Shown: positions 17,791-27,174 of the stretch, in pieces
How the letters are laid out: each line of letters starts with the position of its first letter
Numbering within the stretch: the first letter of the stretch is position 1
NCBI GenBank assembly: GCA_018663035.1
Contig: JABJEX010000020.1
Coordinates: forward strand, 1-52,358
Length of the DNA: 52,358 nt
Direction of reading: 5' to 3'
Source: Porticoccaceae bacterium
GTDB lineage: Bacteria; Pseudomonadota; Gammaproteobacteria; Pseudomonadales; Porticoccaceae
The notes under the pieces: model-generated
Told to the model about the DNA's origin: nothing
What the model saw: only the letters and a program-made list of their open reading frames with translations
Databases searched by the model: none
Program-made: the position numbers and the translations under genes

Positions 17791-18597
17791 ATGCCGGAAT
17801 TACCCGAAGTCGAGACTACCCTAAGGGGTATAGAGCCCTGGCTTACTCAACAAACCATCGATAAATTGACTATCAGGCAAGCGTCGTTGCGCTGGCCGGT
17901 CACCAGTGGATTATCCAATCTCGTCGAGGGCCAGACTATTCTCGCCGTTCGACGGCGCGCAAAATATCTAATTATCCAACTAGAGCATGGGTCCATGCTC
18001 GTCCATCTGGGTATGAGCGGCAGCCTGCGCGTGGTTGAGCCTGAAACTGAGTTGCGTAAGCATGACCATATTGAGATGCGTATGCGTAACGGTGCAGTGC
18101 TGCGCTACCACGATCCTCGGAGGTTTGGTTGCTGGCTATGGTCAGAAGGAGAGCACAGACAGCTATCAGGCTTGGGGCCAGAACCCCTATCCACAGGGTT
18201 TGATGCCGAACGCCTGTACCAGCTGTCGCGCAAGCGGAAAGTCGCAGTAAAGCCCTTTATTATGGATAACAATACTGTAGTGGGTGTGGGGAATATTTAT
18301 GCTTCTGAGGCGCTATTTCGCAGTGGCATTCGACCCGGCCGCAGTGCGGGCAATATTTCCCTAAAGCGCTATCAGGTGCTTACAGACCATATAAAAACGG
18401 TTTTGCAGGCTGCCATAGTTCAGGGTGGTACCACCCTAAGAGACTTCGTTAATGGCAATGGTGAACCTGGTTATTTTCAGCAGACACTCGCTGTCTATGG
18501 ACGAGCTGACCAGCCCTGTGTCAGTTGTGGCACGCTATTGAAAGAGCTAAGGCTAGGGCAGCGCAGTTCAGTTTTTTGTCCGCGCTGCCAGAGATAG
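17791..18597 (+). CDS. mutM: formamidopyrimidine-DNA glycosylase
   Basis: A 268-residue base-excision repair enzyme that removes 8-oxoguanine and ring-opened purines and then nicks the site. I use the ATG at 17791 because the enzyme needs an N-terminal proline after Met removal (MPELPEVETT); an AGGA lies 7 bases upstream, and the upstream ATG at 17770 would hide it. Other features are the Lys in RRAKYLI, the DPRRFG block, GVGNIYASEALF with the helix-two-turn-helix, and a C-terminal zinc finger CVSC...CPRC. It converges on coaD with 9 bases between. Confidence 0.96.
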   Translation: MPELPEVETTLRGIEPWLTQQTIDKLTIRQASLRWPVTSGLSNLVEGQTILAVRRRAKYLIIQLEHGSMLVHLGMSGSLRVVEPETELRKHDHIEMRMRNGAVLRYHDPRRFGCWLWSEGEHRQLSGLGPEPLSTGFDAERLYQLSRKRKVAVKPFIMDNNTVVGVGNIYASEALFRSGIRPGRSAGNISLKRYQVLTDHIKTVLQAAIVQGGTTLRDFVNGNGEPGYFQQTLAVYGRADQPCVSCGTLLKELRLGQRSSVFCPRCQR

Positions 18598-18606
18598 AGG
18601 CGTCTA

Positions 18607-19125
<519 letters not shown>

Positions 19126-19130
19126 TTAAA

Positions 19131-19727
19131 TTAAGCCATGGGCTCAATGCAAGAATAAAGGCTGTATTTGACTTCACCTGCACGTTTTTCATGCAATAGC
19201 TGCCAGTTGGCGGGAGCGACAAATACGCAATCTGAGGTGGGTAATTCACAGTAGATAAGTGCGTTAGGCGCCAGCCAGCGGTTGTTGTTGAGGGCAGCGC
19301 AAACTGATCCCTGTAATTGAGATTCAAAAGGCGGGTCTATAAAGACGATGTGATAGGGCTGCTGCGGGACGCTCTGTTGCAAATAATGTCTAGCATCGGC
19401 CATAACGATGCTTATATTGTTCGCCTGCAAAAGTTCTTGATTTTCCCTCATCTGCTTCGTTGCCCTGCCGTCTAGCTCTACAGCTGTGCAGCTGGCAGCG
19501 CCCCGCGAAAGCGCTTCGAAACACAGGGCTCCAGAGCCCGCAAAAAGATCCAGACAGCGGGCTCCAGGAATGTCAGCAGCCAGCCAGTTGAACAGAGTTT
19601 CGCGAATTCGGTCGCCGGTTGGCCGCAATCCCGGAGCAGAGGTAAAAGAGATCTGCCTGCTGCGCCACTGACCACCGATTATTCTCAGCTTTTGTGGCCG
19701 TTGCTGCTGGGTTTTAAGACGGGGCAA
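19131..19727 (-). CDS. rsmD: 16S rRNA (guanine(966)-N(2))-methyltransferase
   Basis: A 198-residue class I methyltransferase acting on G966 of 16S rRNA. It shows the N-terminal RIIGGQWRSRQISF, LRPTGDRIRETLFNWL, the SAM loop LDLFAGSGALCFEALSRGA and the catalytic FIDPPFE (DPPF in place of the commoner DPPY). It is followed by coaD and is divergent from ftsY. This rsmD/ftsY-ftsE-ftsX arrangement is conserved in gammaproteobacteria. Confidence 0.95.
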   Translation of the reverse strand: MPRLKTQQQRPQKLRIIGGQWRSRQISFTSAPGLRPTGDRIRETLFNWLAADIPGARCLDLFAGSGALCFEALSRGAASCTAVELDGRATKQMRENQELLQANNISIVMADARHYLQQSVPQQPYHIVFIDPPFESQLQGSVCAALNNNRWLAPNALIYCELPTSDCVFVAPANWQLLHEKRAGEVKYSLYSCIEPMA

Positions 19728-19821
19728 GAGAGGGCTCCTGAGAGTTGAGTTTTGGATACTTCTTATAGCCTAGATGGTAGGATACACTAGATTTTATTAA
19801 CCGGAACATTAAGAACTCTCG

Positions 19822-20892
19822 ATGGATTCACCTTCAGACAAAAGCGCCCCAGTGGAAGAAAAAAAACGATCATTTTTAGATCGCTTTAGGCTTGGCTCAT
19901 CCGCGGTCGACAGCCCAGATCAGAGTGCTCCAGCTGAACCTGTCGCGGTCGAAAATCAGAAAAAACCAAGCTTTAGCCAGCGAATGCGGCAAGCACTGTC
20001 GCGCACAGGAGAGGGAATCGGTAGTCTGTTTCTCGGTGGCAAAGCGATAGATGACGAATTGTTAGAGGAGCTTGAAACACTGTTATTGATGGCAGATGTT
20101 GGCATTGACGCCACCGCAGGTATTCTTGCTGAGATAACCGATCAGCTCAATAGAAAAGAACTTAAAGACACTGCGGCACTGAGGAGTGCACTGGCAGAAA
20201 TACTGCTTAAAAAACTTGAGCCCTCCGAAGAGCCACTTGATCTAAACGGCTCGCAGCAACCCTACGTCATCTTAGTGGTTGGTGTTAATGGTGTGGGCAA
20301 AACCACCACCATTGGCAAAATTGCCACGCGGCTTCAGCAACAGGGCAAGTCTGTAATGCTGGCTGCCGGTGATACGTTTCGGGCGGCTGCGGTTGAGCAA
20401 TTACAGGTGTGGGGCGAGCGCAATAATGTGCCGGTGATTGCTCAACACACAGGCGCTGATAGTGCTTCGGTAATTTTTGATGCGGTTCAGGCCGCTAAAT
20501 CTCGGGGCATCGACGTAATTATCGCTGACACAGCTGGTCGCTTGCACAACAAAAGTAATCTTATGGAAGAGCTAAAAAAGGTTAAGCGCGTAGCCGGCAA
20601 GCTCGATGAAACGGCGCCCCATGAGGTGCTGTTAGTGTTGGATGCTGGCACTGGACAAAATGCGATCTCCCAGATGGCCGAGTTTGATCAGGTGGTTGGG
20701 GTTACAGGCATTGCTCTTACCAAGCTAGATGGCACTGCCAAAGGCGGGGTAATTTTTGCGCTAGCGGATAAGTTCTCTGTACCAGTTCGTTATATAGGTG
20801 TTGGGGAAGGACAGGAGGATTTACAGCCTTTTGTCGCTCGCCATTTTGTAGAGGCTCTTTTAGGCTCTGGGGGCAGTGAGCAGCAGCTATGA
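19822..20892 (+). CDS. ftsY: signal recognition particle receptor FtsY
   Basis: A 356-residue SRP receptor GTPase that docks SRP-ribosome complexes to the Sec translocon. A short charged N-terminal region (about residues 1-50, much shorter than the A domain of E. coli) precedes the N domain, then the G domain with VVGVNGVGKTTTIGKIA, GDTFRAAAVEQL, the DTAGRL switch and TKLDGTAKGG. Its stop overlaps ftsE as ATGA, so ftsY-ftsE-ftsX form one operon, as in many gammaproteobacteria. Confidence 0.97.
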   Translation: MDSPSDKSAPVEEKKRSFLDRFRLGSSAVDSPDQSAPAEPVAVENQKKPSFSQRMRQALSRTGEGIGSLFLGGKAIDDELLEELETLLLMADVGIDATAGILAEITDQLNRKELKDTAALRSALAEILLKKLEPSEEPLDLNGSQQPYVILVVGVNGVGKTTTIGKIATRLQQQGKSVMLAAGDTFRAAAVEQLQVWGERNNVPVIAQHTGADSASVIFDAVQAAKSRGIDVIIADTAGRLHNKSNLMEELKKVKRVAGKLDETAPHEVLLVLDAGTGQNAISQMAEFDQVVGVTGIALTKLDGTAKGGVIFALADKFSVPVRYIGVGEGQEDLQPFVARHFVEALLGSGGSEQQL

Positions 20893-21563
20893 TTCGTTTT
20901 GATAACATCAGCAAGCGCTACCCTGGCGGTTTTGAAGCTTTAAATAACATTAGCTTTGAAATGGACGCTGGTGAGATGGCTTTTTTGACGGGCCATTCTG
21001 GCGCGGGGAAAAGTACGCTGTTGAAATTATTGATGCTAATGGAGCGCCCAAGCTCAGGCAATTTGCTGATCAATGGCCAGAATATCAATCGTCTGTCTAG
21101 TGCACAGATTCCTATATACCGCCGTCAGGTAGGAGTGGTTTTTCAAAATCATCAGCTGTTGCTGGAGCGTACCGTTTTCGATAACGTCGCTCTGCCGTTG
21201 CAGGTCTCTGGTTATCCTCGAAGTGAAATTGGACGACGGGTTCGAGCAGCTCTGGACGGCGTTGGCTTGTTGGACAAAGAACAGCAAAAACCGTTGGCCC
21301 TATCCGGGGGTGAGCAGCAGCGGGTTGGCATTGCGCGGGCCGTGGTGCACAAGCCGCGCATTCTTCTGGCGGACGAACCCACCGGCAATTTAGACCCCCA
21401 GCTATCCAGTGAAATTATGGCGCTTTTCAGTCGGTTTCAAAATGTTGGTGTGACTGTTTTAATTGCTACCCACGATATTAATTTAATCAATCAGATGCAG
21501 TTGCGAATCATGCGGCTTAACGAGGGTCAGCTAATGGATGATGGAGCAGACCATGGCGGCTAA
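20889..21563 (+). CDS. ftsE: cell division ATP-binding protein FtsE
   Basis: A 224-residue ABC ATPase that, with FtsX, activates periplasmic cell-wall hydrolases at the division site. Walker A is [11 protein letters not shown] (about 36-46), the Q-loop is VVFQNHQLL, the signature is [14 protein letters not shown] and Walker B is [12 protein letters not shown]. Length matches E. coli FtsE (222). It overlaps ftsY by 4 bases and ftsX by about 11. Confidence 0.97.
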   Translation: MIRFDNISKRYPGGFEALNNISFEMDAGEMAFLTGHSGAGKSTLLKLLMLMERPSSGNLLINGQNINRLSSAQIPIYRRQVGVVFQNHQLLLERTVFDNVALPLQVSGYPRSEIGRRVRAALDGVGLLDKEQQKPLALSGGEQQRVGIARAVVHKPRILLADEPTGNLDPQLSSEIMALFSRFQNVGVTVLIATHDINLINQMQLRIMRLNEGQLMDDGADHGG

Positions 21564-22548
21564 CAACAGGCCTGGCCGCGATAGTCTGCCGCGCGGCGCC
21601 AGCGGCCAAAATATAAAGTTGACCGATCGCTGGCAGGGGTACCAGGCCCATCATCGGGCCACCCTGCGGCTTAGCTTGTCGACTATGCTGAGCGAGCCTC
21701 TGCAAACAATAATGACTGTTATGGTGATTGCTATTGCGTTGGCCCTGCCTACGGCTCTCTATGTTGCAGTAGAGAACGTTCGACAGCTTGGTGGCAGCTT
21801 TGAATCCTCGGCTCAGATAACTGTATTTGTTAAAAAGTCGGCCAAACCAGAGGCGATAGATAGCCTTAGTGATAATCTTCAGTCCCTTCCTGGGGTCATT
21901 TCGATAGACTATATTTCAGCGGAACAGGCCCTTTTGGAGTTTAAAGCTCTCTCCGGTTTTGGTACTGCGCTGCGTCACCTCGATGGCAACCCGCTGCCAC
22001 CAGTGTTTCTTGTTCAGCCGATTACTTCAGACTCTATTAATCTTAGTAAGCTTAATCGGCTACTGGCAAAAATTCAGGACCTACCGGCTGTTGATGATGT
22101 GCAGATTGATATGGCCTGGCTTCAGCGACTGTATAGTTTGACTGAGATTGGCCGCAAAATAGTCGTTGCGCTTGGCGCCACACTGGCTCTGGGGGTATTG
22201 CTGGTGATTGGCAATGCGATTCGCCTGGCGATTCAGAGTCGTCGCGATGAAATCGTTGTAGTCAAACTTGTGGGTGGCACAAATGCCTACGTGCGGCGGC
22301 CCTTTCTCTATACAGGGCTGCTACTGGGCTTGTTTGGATCAATACTGGCGCTGATTATGCTCTACGTTTGTCTGCTTTGGATTAGTGGCTCAGTGGTTGG
22401 CCTTGCCGATCTCTACCAGAGCCAATATCGATTGCAGGGCCTTGGTGTATTGGGTTCTGCGACCCTTGTCAGCCTGGGTGGCGGTCTAGGTGTAACCGGC
22501 GCCTGGATAGCGGTTAGTAAACATCTGCGAGATATTGAGCCAAAATAG
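21553..22548 (+). CDS. ftsX: cell division protein FtsX
   Basis: A 331-residue permease-like partner of FtsE with four transmembrane helices: one near residues 50-70, then a large periplasmic domain with AQITVFVKKSAKPEAI, then three at about 215-320. Family blocks include MAWLQRLY and VVVKLVGGTNAYVRRPFLYTG (quoted here only in part). I place the start at the ATG at 21553, which has GGAG 6 bases upstream; earlier in-frame ATGs at 21538 and 21541 would add up to five residues. It ends the ftsYEX operon and rpoH follows, as is usual. Confidence 0.94.
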   Translation: MAANNRPGRDSLPRGASGQNIKLTDRWQGYQAHHRATLRLSLSTMLSEPLQTIMTVMVIAIALALPTALYVAVENVRQLGGSFESSAQITVFVKKSAKPEAIDSLSDNLQSLPGVISIDYISAEQALLEFKALSGFGTALRHLDGNPLPPVFLVQPITSDSINLSKLNRLLAKIQDLPAVDDVQIDMAWLQRLYSLTEIGRKIVVALGATLALGVLLVIGNAIRLAIQSRRDEIVVVKLVGGTNAYVRRPFLYTGLLLGLFGSILALIMLYVCLLWISGSVVGLADLYQSQYRLQGLGVLGSATLVSLGGGLGVTGAWIAVSKHLRDIEPK

Positions 22549-22625
22549 CCCGTCAGCGCGTAAAATGTCCCGTGAATCCCCAGTTAGATTGAACCTTTGG
22601 GGGCTAGGAACCACTAATATTTTAG

Positions 22626-22634
22626 TGCTAGAAT
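22626..22634 (+). promoter_or_regulatory. candidate extended -10 promoter for rpoH
   Basis: TGCTAGAAT at 22626-22634 matches the extended -10 form TGnTAnnnT, 28 bases before the rpoH ATG. No -35 is required for such promoters and none is clear. An alternative TAATAT at 22615-22620 sits 20 bases after TTGAAC, too far for a standard promoter. Confidence 0.4.
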
Positions 22635-22662
22635 TGTCGACCAGCTACGCAACGAGTGAAAT

Positions 22663-23517
22663 ATGAGTAAAGCTCTTCAAACTATGGATTGGATGGCCCC
22701 AGGCGCTAACCTGAATGCATACATTCAGGGCACTGCGACCGTGCCTATTCTTTCAGTTGAGGAAGAGAAGTCTCTGGGTGAGGCCCTCTACTACGAAGAA
22801 GATCTAGATGCGGCTCGACGTATGGTTATGTCTCATCTGCGCTTTGTTGTGCATATTGCTCGATCTTACAATGGTTATGGCTTGCCCTTGGCAGACCTTA
22901 TTCAAGAGGGGAATGTTGGCCTGATGAAGGCCGTACGACGTTTCAACCCTGAAAAAGGTGTCCGTCTGGTATCCTTTGCTGTGCACTGGATCAAAGCCGA
23001 GATACATGAGTTTATTCTCCGCAACTGGCGCATCGTTAAAATCGCCACCACCAAGTCGCAGCGCAAGCTGTTCTTCAACCTACGCAGCGCTAAAAAGCAG
23101 TTGCAGTGGTTAAGCGCCGAGGAAGCAAAGGCCGTGGCAGAAGATTTAGGTGTCGAAGTTAAAGATGTTATGGAGATGGAAATGCGCCTCAGTGCTCGTG
23201 ATGCGGCCTTTGACGCGCCATCCGACGATGACGACGATAACGCAAGTTACGCTCCAGTTTATTTTCTGGAAGACAAAGCCGCTGACCCTGCACAGCAGAT
23301 AGAGAGCGAAGATTACGAAGACCATAATAATCTGCGCCTCAGTCAAGCGGTAAAAAGTCTAGACCAGCGCAGCCAGGATATTTTGCAACGCCGCTGGTTG
23401 GACGACAAAAAAGCTACCCTGCACCAGTTGGCAGACGAGTATGGTGTTTCTGCTGAGCGCATTCGCCAGCTAGAAAAAAACGCTATGAAGAAAGTTCGCA
23501 CCGCAATGGAAGTATGA
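22663..23517 (+). CDS. rpoH: RNA polymerase heat-shock sigma factor (sigma-32)
   Basis: A 284-residue sigma factor that directs RNA polymerase to heat-shock promoters. Region 2 contains [20 protein letters not shown] and [20 protein letters not shown]; next to it is the RpoH box QRKLFFNLR (near residue 131), unique to sigma-32. Region 4 has the helix-turn-helix [20 protein letters not shown]. Length equals E. coli RpoH (284). It follows ftsX and ends at a strong intrinsic terminator. An acidic loop near residue 190 (SDDDDDN) is a local peculiarity. Confidence 0.97.
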   Translation: MSKALQTMDWMAPGANLNAYIQGTATVPILSVEEEKSLGEALYYEEDLDAARRMVMSHLRFVVHIARSYNGYGLPLADLIQEGNVGLMKAVRRFNPEKGVRLVSFAVHWIKAEIHEFILRNWRIVKIATTKSQRKLFFNLRSAKKQLQWLSAEEAKAVAEDLGVEVKDVMEMEMRLSARDAAFDAPSDDDDDNASYAPVYFLEDKAADPAQQIESEDYEDHNNLRLSQAVKSLDQRSQDILQRRWLDDKKATLHQLADEYGVSAERIRQLEKNAMKKVRTAMEV

Positions 23518-23536
23518 CCTAACAAGAGATTTCTGT

Positions 23537-23570
23537 AAGCCGCACTGGAGAATTCCACTGCGGCTTTTTT
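23537..23570 (+). terminator. intrinsic terminator of rpoH
   Basis: AGCCGCACTGGA is followed after a short loop by TTCCACTGCGGCT and then a TTTTTT run ending at 23570: a stable GC-rich stem with a U tract. It ends on the base before the next start codon (ATG at 23571), so that gene has no room for a ribosome site between terminator and start. Confidence 0.88.
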
Positions 23571-23954
23571 ATGGCTATGAATAAGCGTCTTTGGATTCAG
23601 ATTATTGCTCTAAGTGCTGCGCTCTGCGTGGCTCTGGGAGCCTTTGCGGCCCACGGTTTGGAGAGTACTCTCTCAGCAAAGCATATGGCGACCTTTCGCA
23701 CGGCCGTGCTATACCAGTTTTTGCATACCCTGGCATTGCTGGGTATTGTCAGCTTGCCTAACGACCTGTTAAAGATACGGCGACAGGCCTTGGCGGCAAA
23801 AAGTCTTTTGCTTGGCATAGTCCTGTTTTCTGGATCTCTTTATGCTCTAGTTTTTACAGGTATCAGTGCTATTGGCATGATTACACCACTGGGCGGGCTG
23901 GCCTTTATTACTGGCTGGCTGCTACTTTTCACCGCAACGACAAGATCAACTTAG
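23571..23954 (+). CDS. DUF423 family membrane protein
   Basis: A 127-residue inner-membrane protein with four predicted helices. The block ALCVALGAFAAHGLESTL (about 16-33) and ATFRTAVLYQFLHTLALL are the DUF423 signature (E. coli YgdD). Function unknown. The first ATG abuts the T run of the rpoH terminator; a second in-frame ATG (23577) is two codons on. The stop is directly followed by the trmB ATG with no gap, so the two genes are translationally linked. Confidence 0.85.
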   Translation: MAMNKRLWIQIIALSAALCVALGAFAAHGLESTLSAKHMATFRTAVLYQFLHTLALLGIVSLPNDLLKIRRQALAAKSLLLGIVLFSGSLYALVFTGISAIGMITPLGGLAFITGWLLLFTATTRST

Positions 23955-24650
23955 ATGGATATAAGACCAGAGTATCGAAAAAAATCAATTCGCAGTTATG
24001 TTGTGCGGGCTGGTCGTATGACTGAAGCTCAGCGCAAAGCCTATGATACTGGGTGGGGAGACTATGGACTAAAACTAGCGGATGGCCTGATTGATACAGA
24101 CAGCGTCTTCGGCCGATCTGGCACCAAGGTGCTTGAAATTGGCTTTGGCATGGGAGACTCCCTCCTACAGATGGCAGCTTCGGCACCGGATACAGATTTT
24201 ATTGGCATTGAGGTGCATCCACCGGGCGTGGGCACAGTAATTAATGGCGCTATAGCTCAGGAGATCAAAAATCTGCGAGTTTATCTGGCTGATGCCAACG
24301 ATGTTTTAGAGGAGTGCTTTGCGCCCCAGAGTATCGATCGTTTGCAACTATATTTTCCAGATCCCTGGCATAAGAAAAAGCATAATAAGCGACGCATAGT
24401 GCAGCCACAGTTTGTCCAGCTAGTGCGCGATAGACTGCGCCCCGGCGGAGTACTGCACATGGCCACCGATTGGCGGCACTATGCAGAGCAGATGCTCGAG
24501 ACTTTGGATGAAGCCGAGGGTTTTGAAAATACTGCAGGACTAGGCCAGTACTCAGCGCGGCCAGACTATCGTCCCTTAACAAAATTTGAAAAGCGCGGTG
24601 AGCGTCTAGGCCATGGTGTCTGGGACCTTATCTACAGAAAAATTGATTAA
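23955..24650 (+). CDS. trmB: tRNA (guanine(46)-N(7))-methyltransferase
   Basis: A 231-residue SAM-dependent enzyme that makes m7G46 in the tRNA variable loop. It shows [18 protein letters not shown] near the N-terminus, [15 protein letters not shown] as the SAM loop, [31 protein letters not shown] with the catalytic PDPWHKKRH-type motif, and [12 protein letters not shown]. Length and order match the family. It starts directly after the DUF423 stop. Confidence 0.96.
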   Translation: MDIRPEYRKKSIRSYVVRAGRMTEAQRKAYDTGWGDYGLKLADGLIDTDSVFGRSGTKVLEIGFGMGDSLLQMAASAPDTDFIGIEVHPPGVGTVINGAIAQEIKNLRVYLADANDVLEECFAPQSIDRLQLYFPDPWHKKKHNKRRIVQPQFVQLVRDRLRPGGVLHMATDWRHYAEQMLETLDEAEGFENTAGLGQYSARPDYRPLTKFEKRGERLGHGVWDLIYRKID

Positions 24651-24676
24651 CCTGACGCATTAAAATGGCCTAAACT
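24647..24676 (+). promoter_or_regulatory. candidate promoter for the FKBP lipoprotein gene
   Basis: TTAACC at 24647-24652 and TAAACT at 24671-24676 with an 18-base spacer form a sigma-70-like pair 46 bases before the ATG. Matches are moderate. Confidence 0.35.
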
Positions 24677-24721
24677 AGCCAGGGTAACTAAAATTTAAAA
24701 CAGTTAAAAACAGGACAAACC

Positions 24722-25453
24722 ATGAACCGACTTAAACTTCTTTCATTGACTGCACTACTTGCGTTGGCTGGCTGTGACACTATGAATAACCAGCCTCAGG
24801 AGGCAGAATTGCAAACTCAAGATCAAAAAATTAGTTACCTGCTTGGAATGGATAACGGCAAAAATATCCAGACTATCGGGATTGAAATTGATACCCAAGC
24901 ATTCCAGCAGGGATTTAGCGACGGTCTATCCAATGCAGAGCCGCAGCTTACTGAAGAAGATATAGCCGCAACTATTCAGGCCTTTGAGGTGATGATGACT
25001 GCTAAGCGCGACGAGATGCAGCAGGCAGAGCAGCAGGCCACGCAGATGCAAGCCGAAGCTAATTTGCAAGAGGGCAGCGCATTTTTAGCAGAAAATGGTG
25101 CAAAAGAGGGTGTTACAACTACTGACACTGGATTGCAGTACAAAGTTCTCGTGGCTGGGACTGGGGACAAGCCCGGCATAGATAGCATGGTCGAGGTTCA
25201 TTACTCGGGTCGACTGCTTGATGGCACTGAGTTTGATAGCTCAGTCAAGCGTGGTGTTCCAGCTCAATTTGGTGTGACCCAGGTCATCGCTGGTTGGACT
25301 GAAGCCCTTCAGCTGATGTCAGAGGGTGCGAAGTGGGAGCTATATATTCCTGCCGATCTGGCCTACGGCCCCGGTGGCACCGGTCCAATCGGACCAAATG
25401 CGACCTTGATTTTCGAAGTTGAATTGCTTCAGGCCAATATCGCCTCAGAATAG
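24722..25453 (+). CDS. FKBP-type peptidyl-prolyl cis-trans isomerase lipoprotein (Mip/FklB-like)
   Basis: A 243-residue periplasmic or outer-membrane lipoprotein. The signal ends LALAGC (Cys19). An N-terminal helical dimerisation domain (about 30-130: ISYLLGMDNGKNIQ and a coiled MMTAKRDEMQQAEQQ helix) is joined to an FKBP domain (about 135-240) with VEVHYSGRLLDGTEFDSS, GWTEALQLMSEGAKWELYIP and NATLIFEVELL. This is the architecture of Mip, FkpA and FklB. The FKBP loop GPGGTGPIGPNA replaces the commoner GIPPNA form. A perfect palindromic terminator follows. Confidence 0.9.
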   Translation: MNRLKLLSLTALLALAGCDTMNNQPQEAELQTQDQKISYLLGMDNGKNIQTIGIEIDTQAFQQGFSDGLSNAEPQLTEEDIAATIQAFEVMMTAKRDEMQQAEQQATQMQAEANLQEGSAFLAENGAKEGVTTTDTGLQYKVLVAGTGDKPGIDSMVEVHYSGRLLDGTEFDSSVKRGVPAQFGVTQVIAGWTEALQLMSEGAKWELYIPADLAYGPGGTGPIGPNATLIFEVELLQANIASE

Positions 25454-25490
25454 AACTTCGATTGACATTCATAATGTATTAGGCAAAGAA

Positions 25491-25516
25491 AGCCCCGACT
25501 AGTCGGGGCTTTTTGT
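25491..25516. terminator. intrinsic terminator between FKBP and rsd genes (possibly bidirectional)
   Basis: AGCCCCGACT followed directly by AGTCGGGGCT is a perfect 20-base palindrome, with TTTTT after it on the plus strand. On the minus strand the stem is followed by TTTCTTT, so it may also end the convergent rsd transcript. It lies 37 bases after the FKBP stop. Confidence 0.88.
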
Positions 25517-25541
25517 TAACTCCCGAGCATTGATGCAGGCC

Positions 25542-26033
25542 CTAAACTTCAGTTGAGCCAGATTCTTCCAGCAATAGCCTGATATGCGAGTTATGTAGCA
25601 CCTCGATCATTTTGTCTTCAGATTCAAAACGCTGTGCTAGGGTTTCTCCAATATTAGAGAGATCCGTAGCTAGACAGTCCAGATCATCAGTGGCTAGATA
25701 CTTGTCGTTGAAATCGAGAATGGCCTCTGTAGACGGCTGGATTGTCTCCATCAGCTCGGCGCCCTGCTTAAGGCCGTCCTTGTCACTAAATGCCTTTCCT
25801 TCCGCGGCAAGTTGCTCAAAGACTTCAAAATGGCCCACAGACACATAATCAACCATCAGCTCGCAAAAATTTTGAAGCTTGCTACCATGGCTTTCGTTGT
25901 TACCATCAAAGAGTTTAACTTCACTGAGTTCACAATATAAGACCAGCAATTCTCTGCGTTCTTCTAGCCAGCGATCTATAACTTCGCTCACGCCGCCCCA
26001 GTGTTGCTGTAACGATTGGCAATTTTCTAACAT
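25542..26033 (-). CDS. rsd: Rsd/AlgQ family anti-sigma-70 regulator
   Basis: A 163-residue all-helical protein. The opening MLENCQSLQQHWGGVSEVID, then WLEERRELLVLYCEL and CELMVDYVSVGHFEVFEQL, are the signature of Rsd (E. coli) and AlgQ (Pseudomonas). The family binds sigma-70 region 4 and frees core polymerase for other sigma factors, mainly in stationary phase; AlgQ also affects alginate and virulence genes. Length equals the family norm (158-160). A GAGG ribosome site lies 5 bases before the ATG. It is transcribed alone and converges on the FKBP gene. Confidence 0.9.
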   Translation of the reverse strand: MLENCQSLQQHWGGVSEVIDRWLEERRELLVLYCELSEVKLFDGNNESHGSKLQNFCELMVDYVSVGHFEVFEQLAAEGKAFSDKDGLKQGAELMETIQPSTEAILDFNDKYLATDDLDCLATDLSNIGETLAQRFESEDKMIEVLHNSHIRLLLEESGSTEV

Positions 26034-26102
26034 AAGATCCTCTACTTATTCACTCCCTTGGAAAAACTAGTTTACCTGTTTTTTTTGATGGATAATAACT
26101 AG

Positions 26103-26819
26103 TCATAGCAGAAAATAGGGTATTAGCAGTGGCAGAAATGCAGAGGTCCAAATGCCATTCAACCCCATTCCCAACGTGGCAAAGGCACCACAGCGGGGGC
26201 TTTTCTCAAAGGCCTTGGCGGTGCCAATCGCATGAGCTGCAATACCAAGAATTAGTCCCTGCCAGCGATCGTCAGTCACTTGGGTGCGGCGAAAAATAGC
26301 CTGTGCGGTGAGAATTCCGGCGATCCCAGTGAGCAGTACCACCATTACAATAAGAGTGACCAATCCACCTATCTGTTCAGTAATACCCACTGCTATTGGC
26401 GTGGTGACGGACTTTGCCGCTAGTGAAAGTAGCATCAACTGGTCGATACCAAATAGTTTAGCTGTGGCCAGTGCGCAGGCAGTGGCAAAAAAACCACCGA
26501 TTAAAACGCTGCTTATTACAGTGACTAAAAGAGGCGGCAATTGGCGCATCTGTTTAGAGAGCGGCACTGCGAGCGCAACCGTAGTGGGGCCCAGGAGCCA
26601 ATTAAGGACACCATTACCTGCATAGTAGCTATCGAAATCTATGTTGAATAGGTAAAGCAGGCCTGCAACCAAGGGCGTGCCAACCAGCAGAGGATGCATT
26701 ACTGGATTGCCACCACTGCGCCTGTATACCCAAAGACCGGCAAAAACCCCCAGTGCAGACAGCGCCATAATCCAGGAGCTGTGGGCTAGCTGCTGCCATT
26801 GAACGCTCAAAAAATCCAT
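26103..26819 (-). CDS. lrgB: LrgB/YohK family membrane protein
   Basis: A 238-residue protein with about seven to eight hydrophobic segments. Blocks such as YYAGNGVLNWLLGPTTVALA, LAAKSVTTPIAVGITEQIGG and GIAAHAIGTAKAFEKSP are the LrgB signature. With LrgA it forms a two-gene unit related to holin/antiholin and, in several bacteria and plants, to pyruvate or glycolate transport. Which applies here is not known. It starts 2 bases after lrgA. The E. coli homologues are YohJ/YohK. Confidence 0.9.
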   Translation of the reverse strand: MDFLSVQWQQLAHSSWIMALSALGVFAGLWVYRRSGGNPVMHPLLVGTPLVAGLLYLFNIDFDSYYAGNGVLNWLLGPTTVALAVPLSKQMRQLPPLLVTVISSVLIGGFFATACALATAKLFGIDQLMLLSLAAKSVTTPIAVGITEQIGGLVTLIVMVVLLTGIAGILTAQAIFRRTQVTDDRWQGLILGIAAHAIGTAKAFEKSPRCGAFATLGMGLNGIWTSAFLPLLIPYFLL

Positions 26820-26821
26820 GG

Positions 26822-27154
26822 CTAGGCGTTGTCCGATGGTGCATTGGGCAGCTTTTTAATTAACAGCGCCATAAATAGTATTGCTAATAGAGTGCTTAAC
26901 AAAATAGTGGCGAGTAACAGAGGGAACTGCTGATAAATCTGCGAGCCTAGAAAAAATGCTCCCACGGATGGTGGGATAAACATCAGAGATAAATTCTGGA
27001 TTAAAAGGTTACTGGCCTGATCCAAAAACTCTATGGATTTTCCATACAACGTTAAAACCACAAGCAGCATCAACATGCCCAAGAGTGGACCAGGCAAATT
27101 CACAACACCCAGGTTTGCGCAGAGCTCACCCAGATACTGGAATATTACCAGCAC
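26822..27154 (-). CDS. lrgA: LrgA/CidA family holin-like membrane protein
   Basis: A 110-residue protein with four hydrophobic segments. FQYLGELCANLGVVNLPGPL and GMLMLLVVLTLYGKS are the LrgA/CidA opening, and LMFIPPSVGAFFLG the central signature. The only standard start is GTG at 27154, without a clear ribosome site; homologues usually have six to nine more residues, and the frame before the GTG (LKFSLALS) looks like that N-terminus but offers only ATC, TTA or CTG codons. It lies just after dsbB and is probably coupled to it. Paired with lrgB. Confidence 0.83.
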   Translation of the reverse strand: MLVIFQYLGELCANLGVVNLPGPLLGMLMLLVVLTLYGKSIEFLDQASNLLIQNLSLMFIPPSVGAFFLGSQIYQQFPLLLATILLSTLLAILFMALLIKKLPNAPSDNA

Positions 27155-27174
27155 CGAGAGGGCCAGAGAGAACT

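Noticed and set aside
26040-26102. ACTAGT repeats with a T run between lrgB and rsd
   Set aside because: Two copies of a self-palindromic hexamer 26 bases apart followed by TTTTT; the stem is short and the loop long, so it is not convincing as a terminator or operator.
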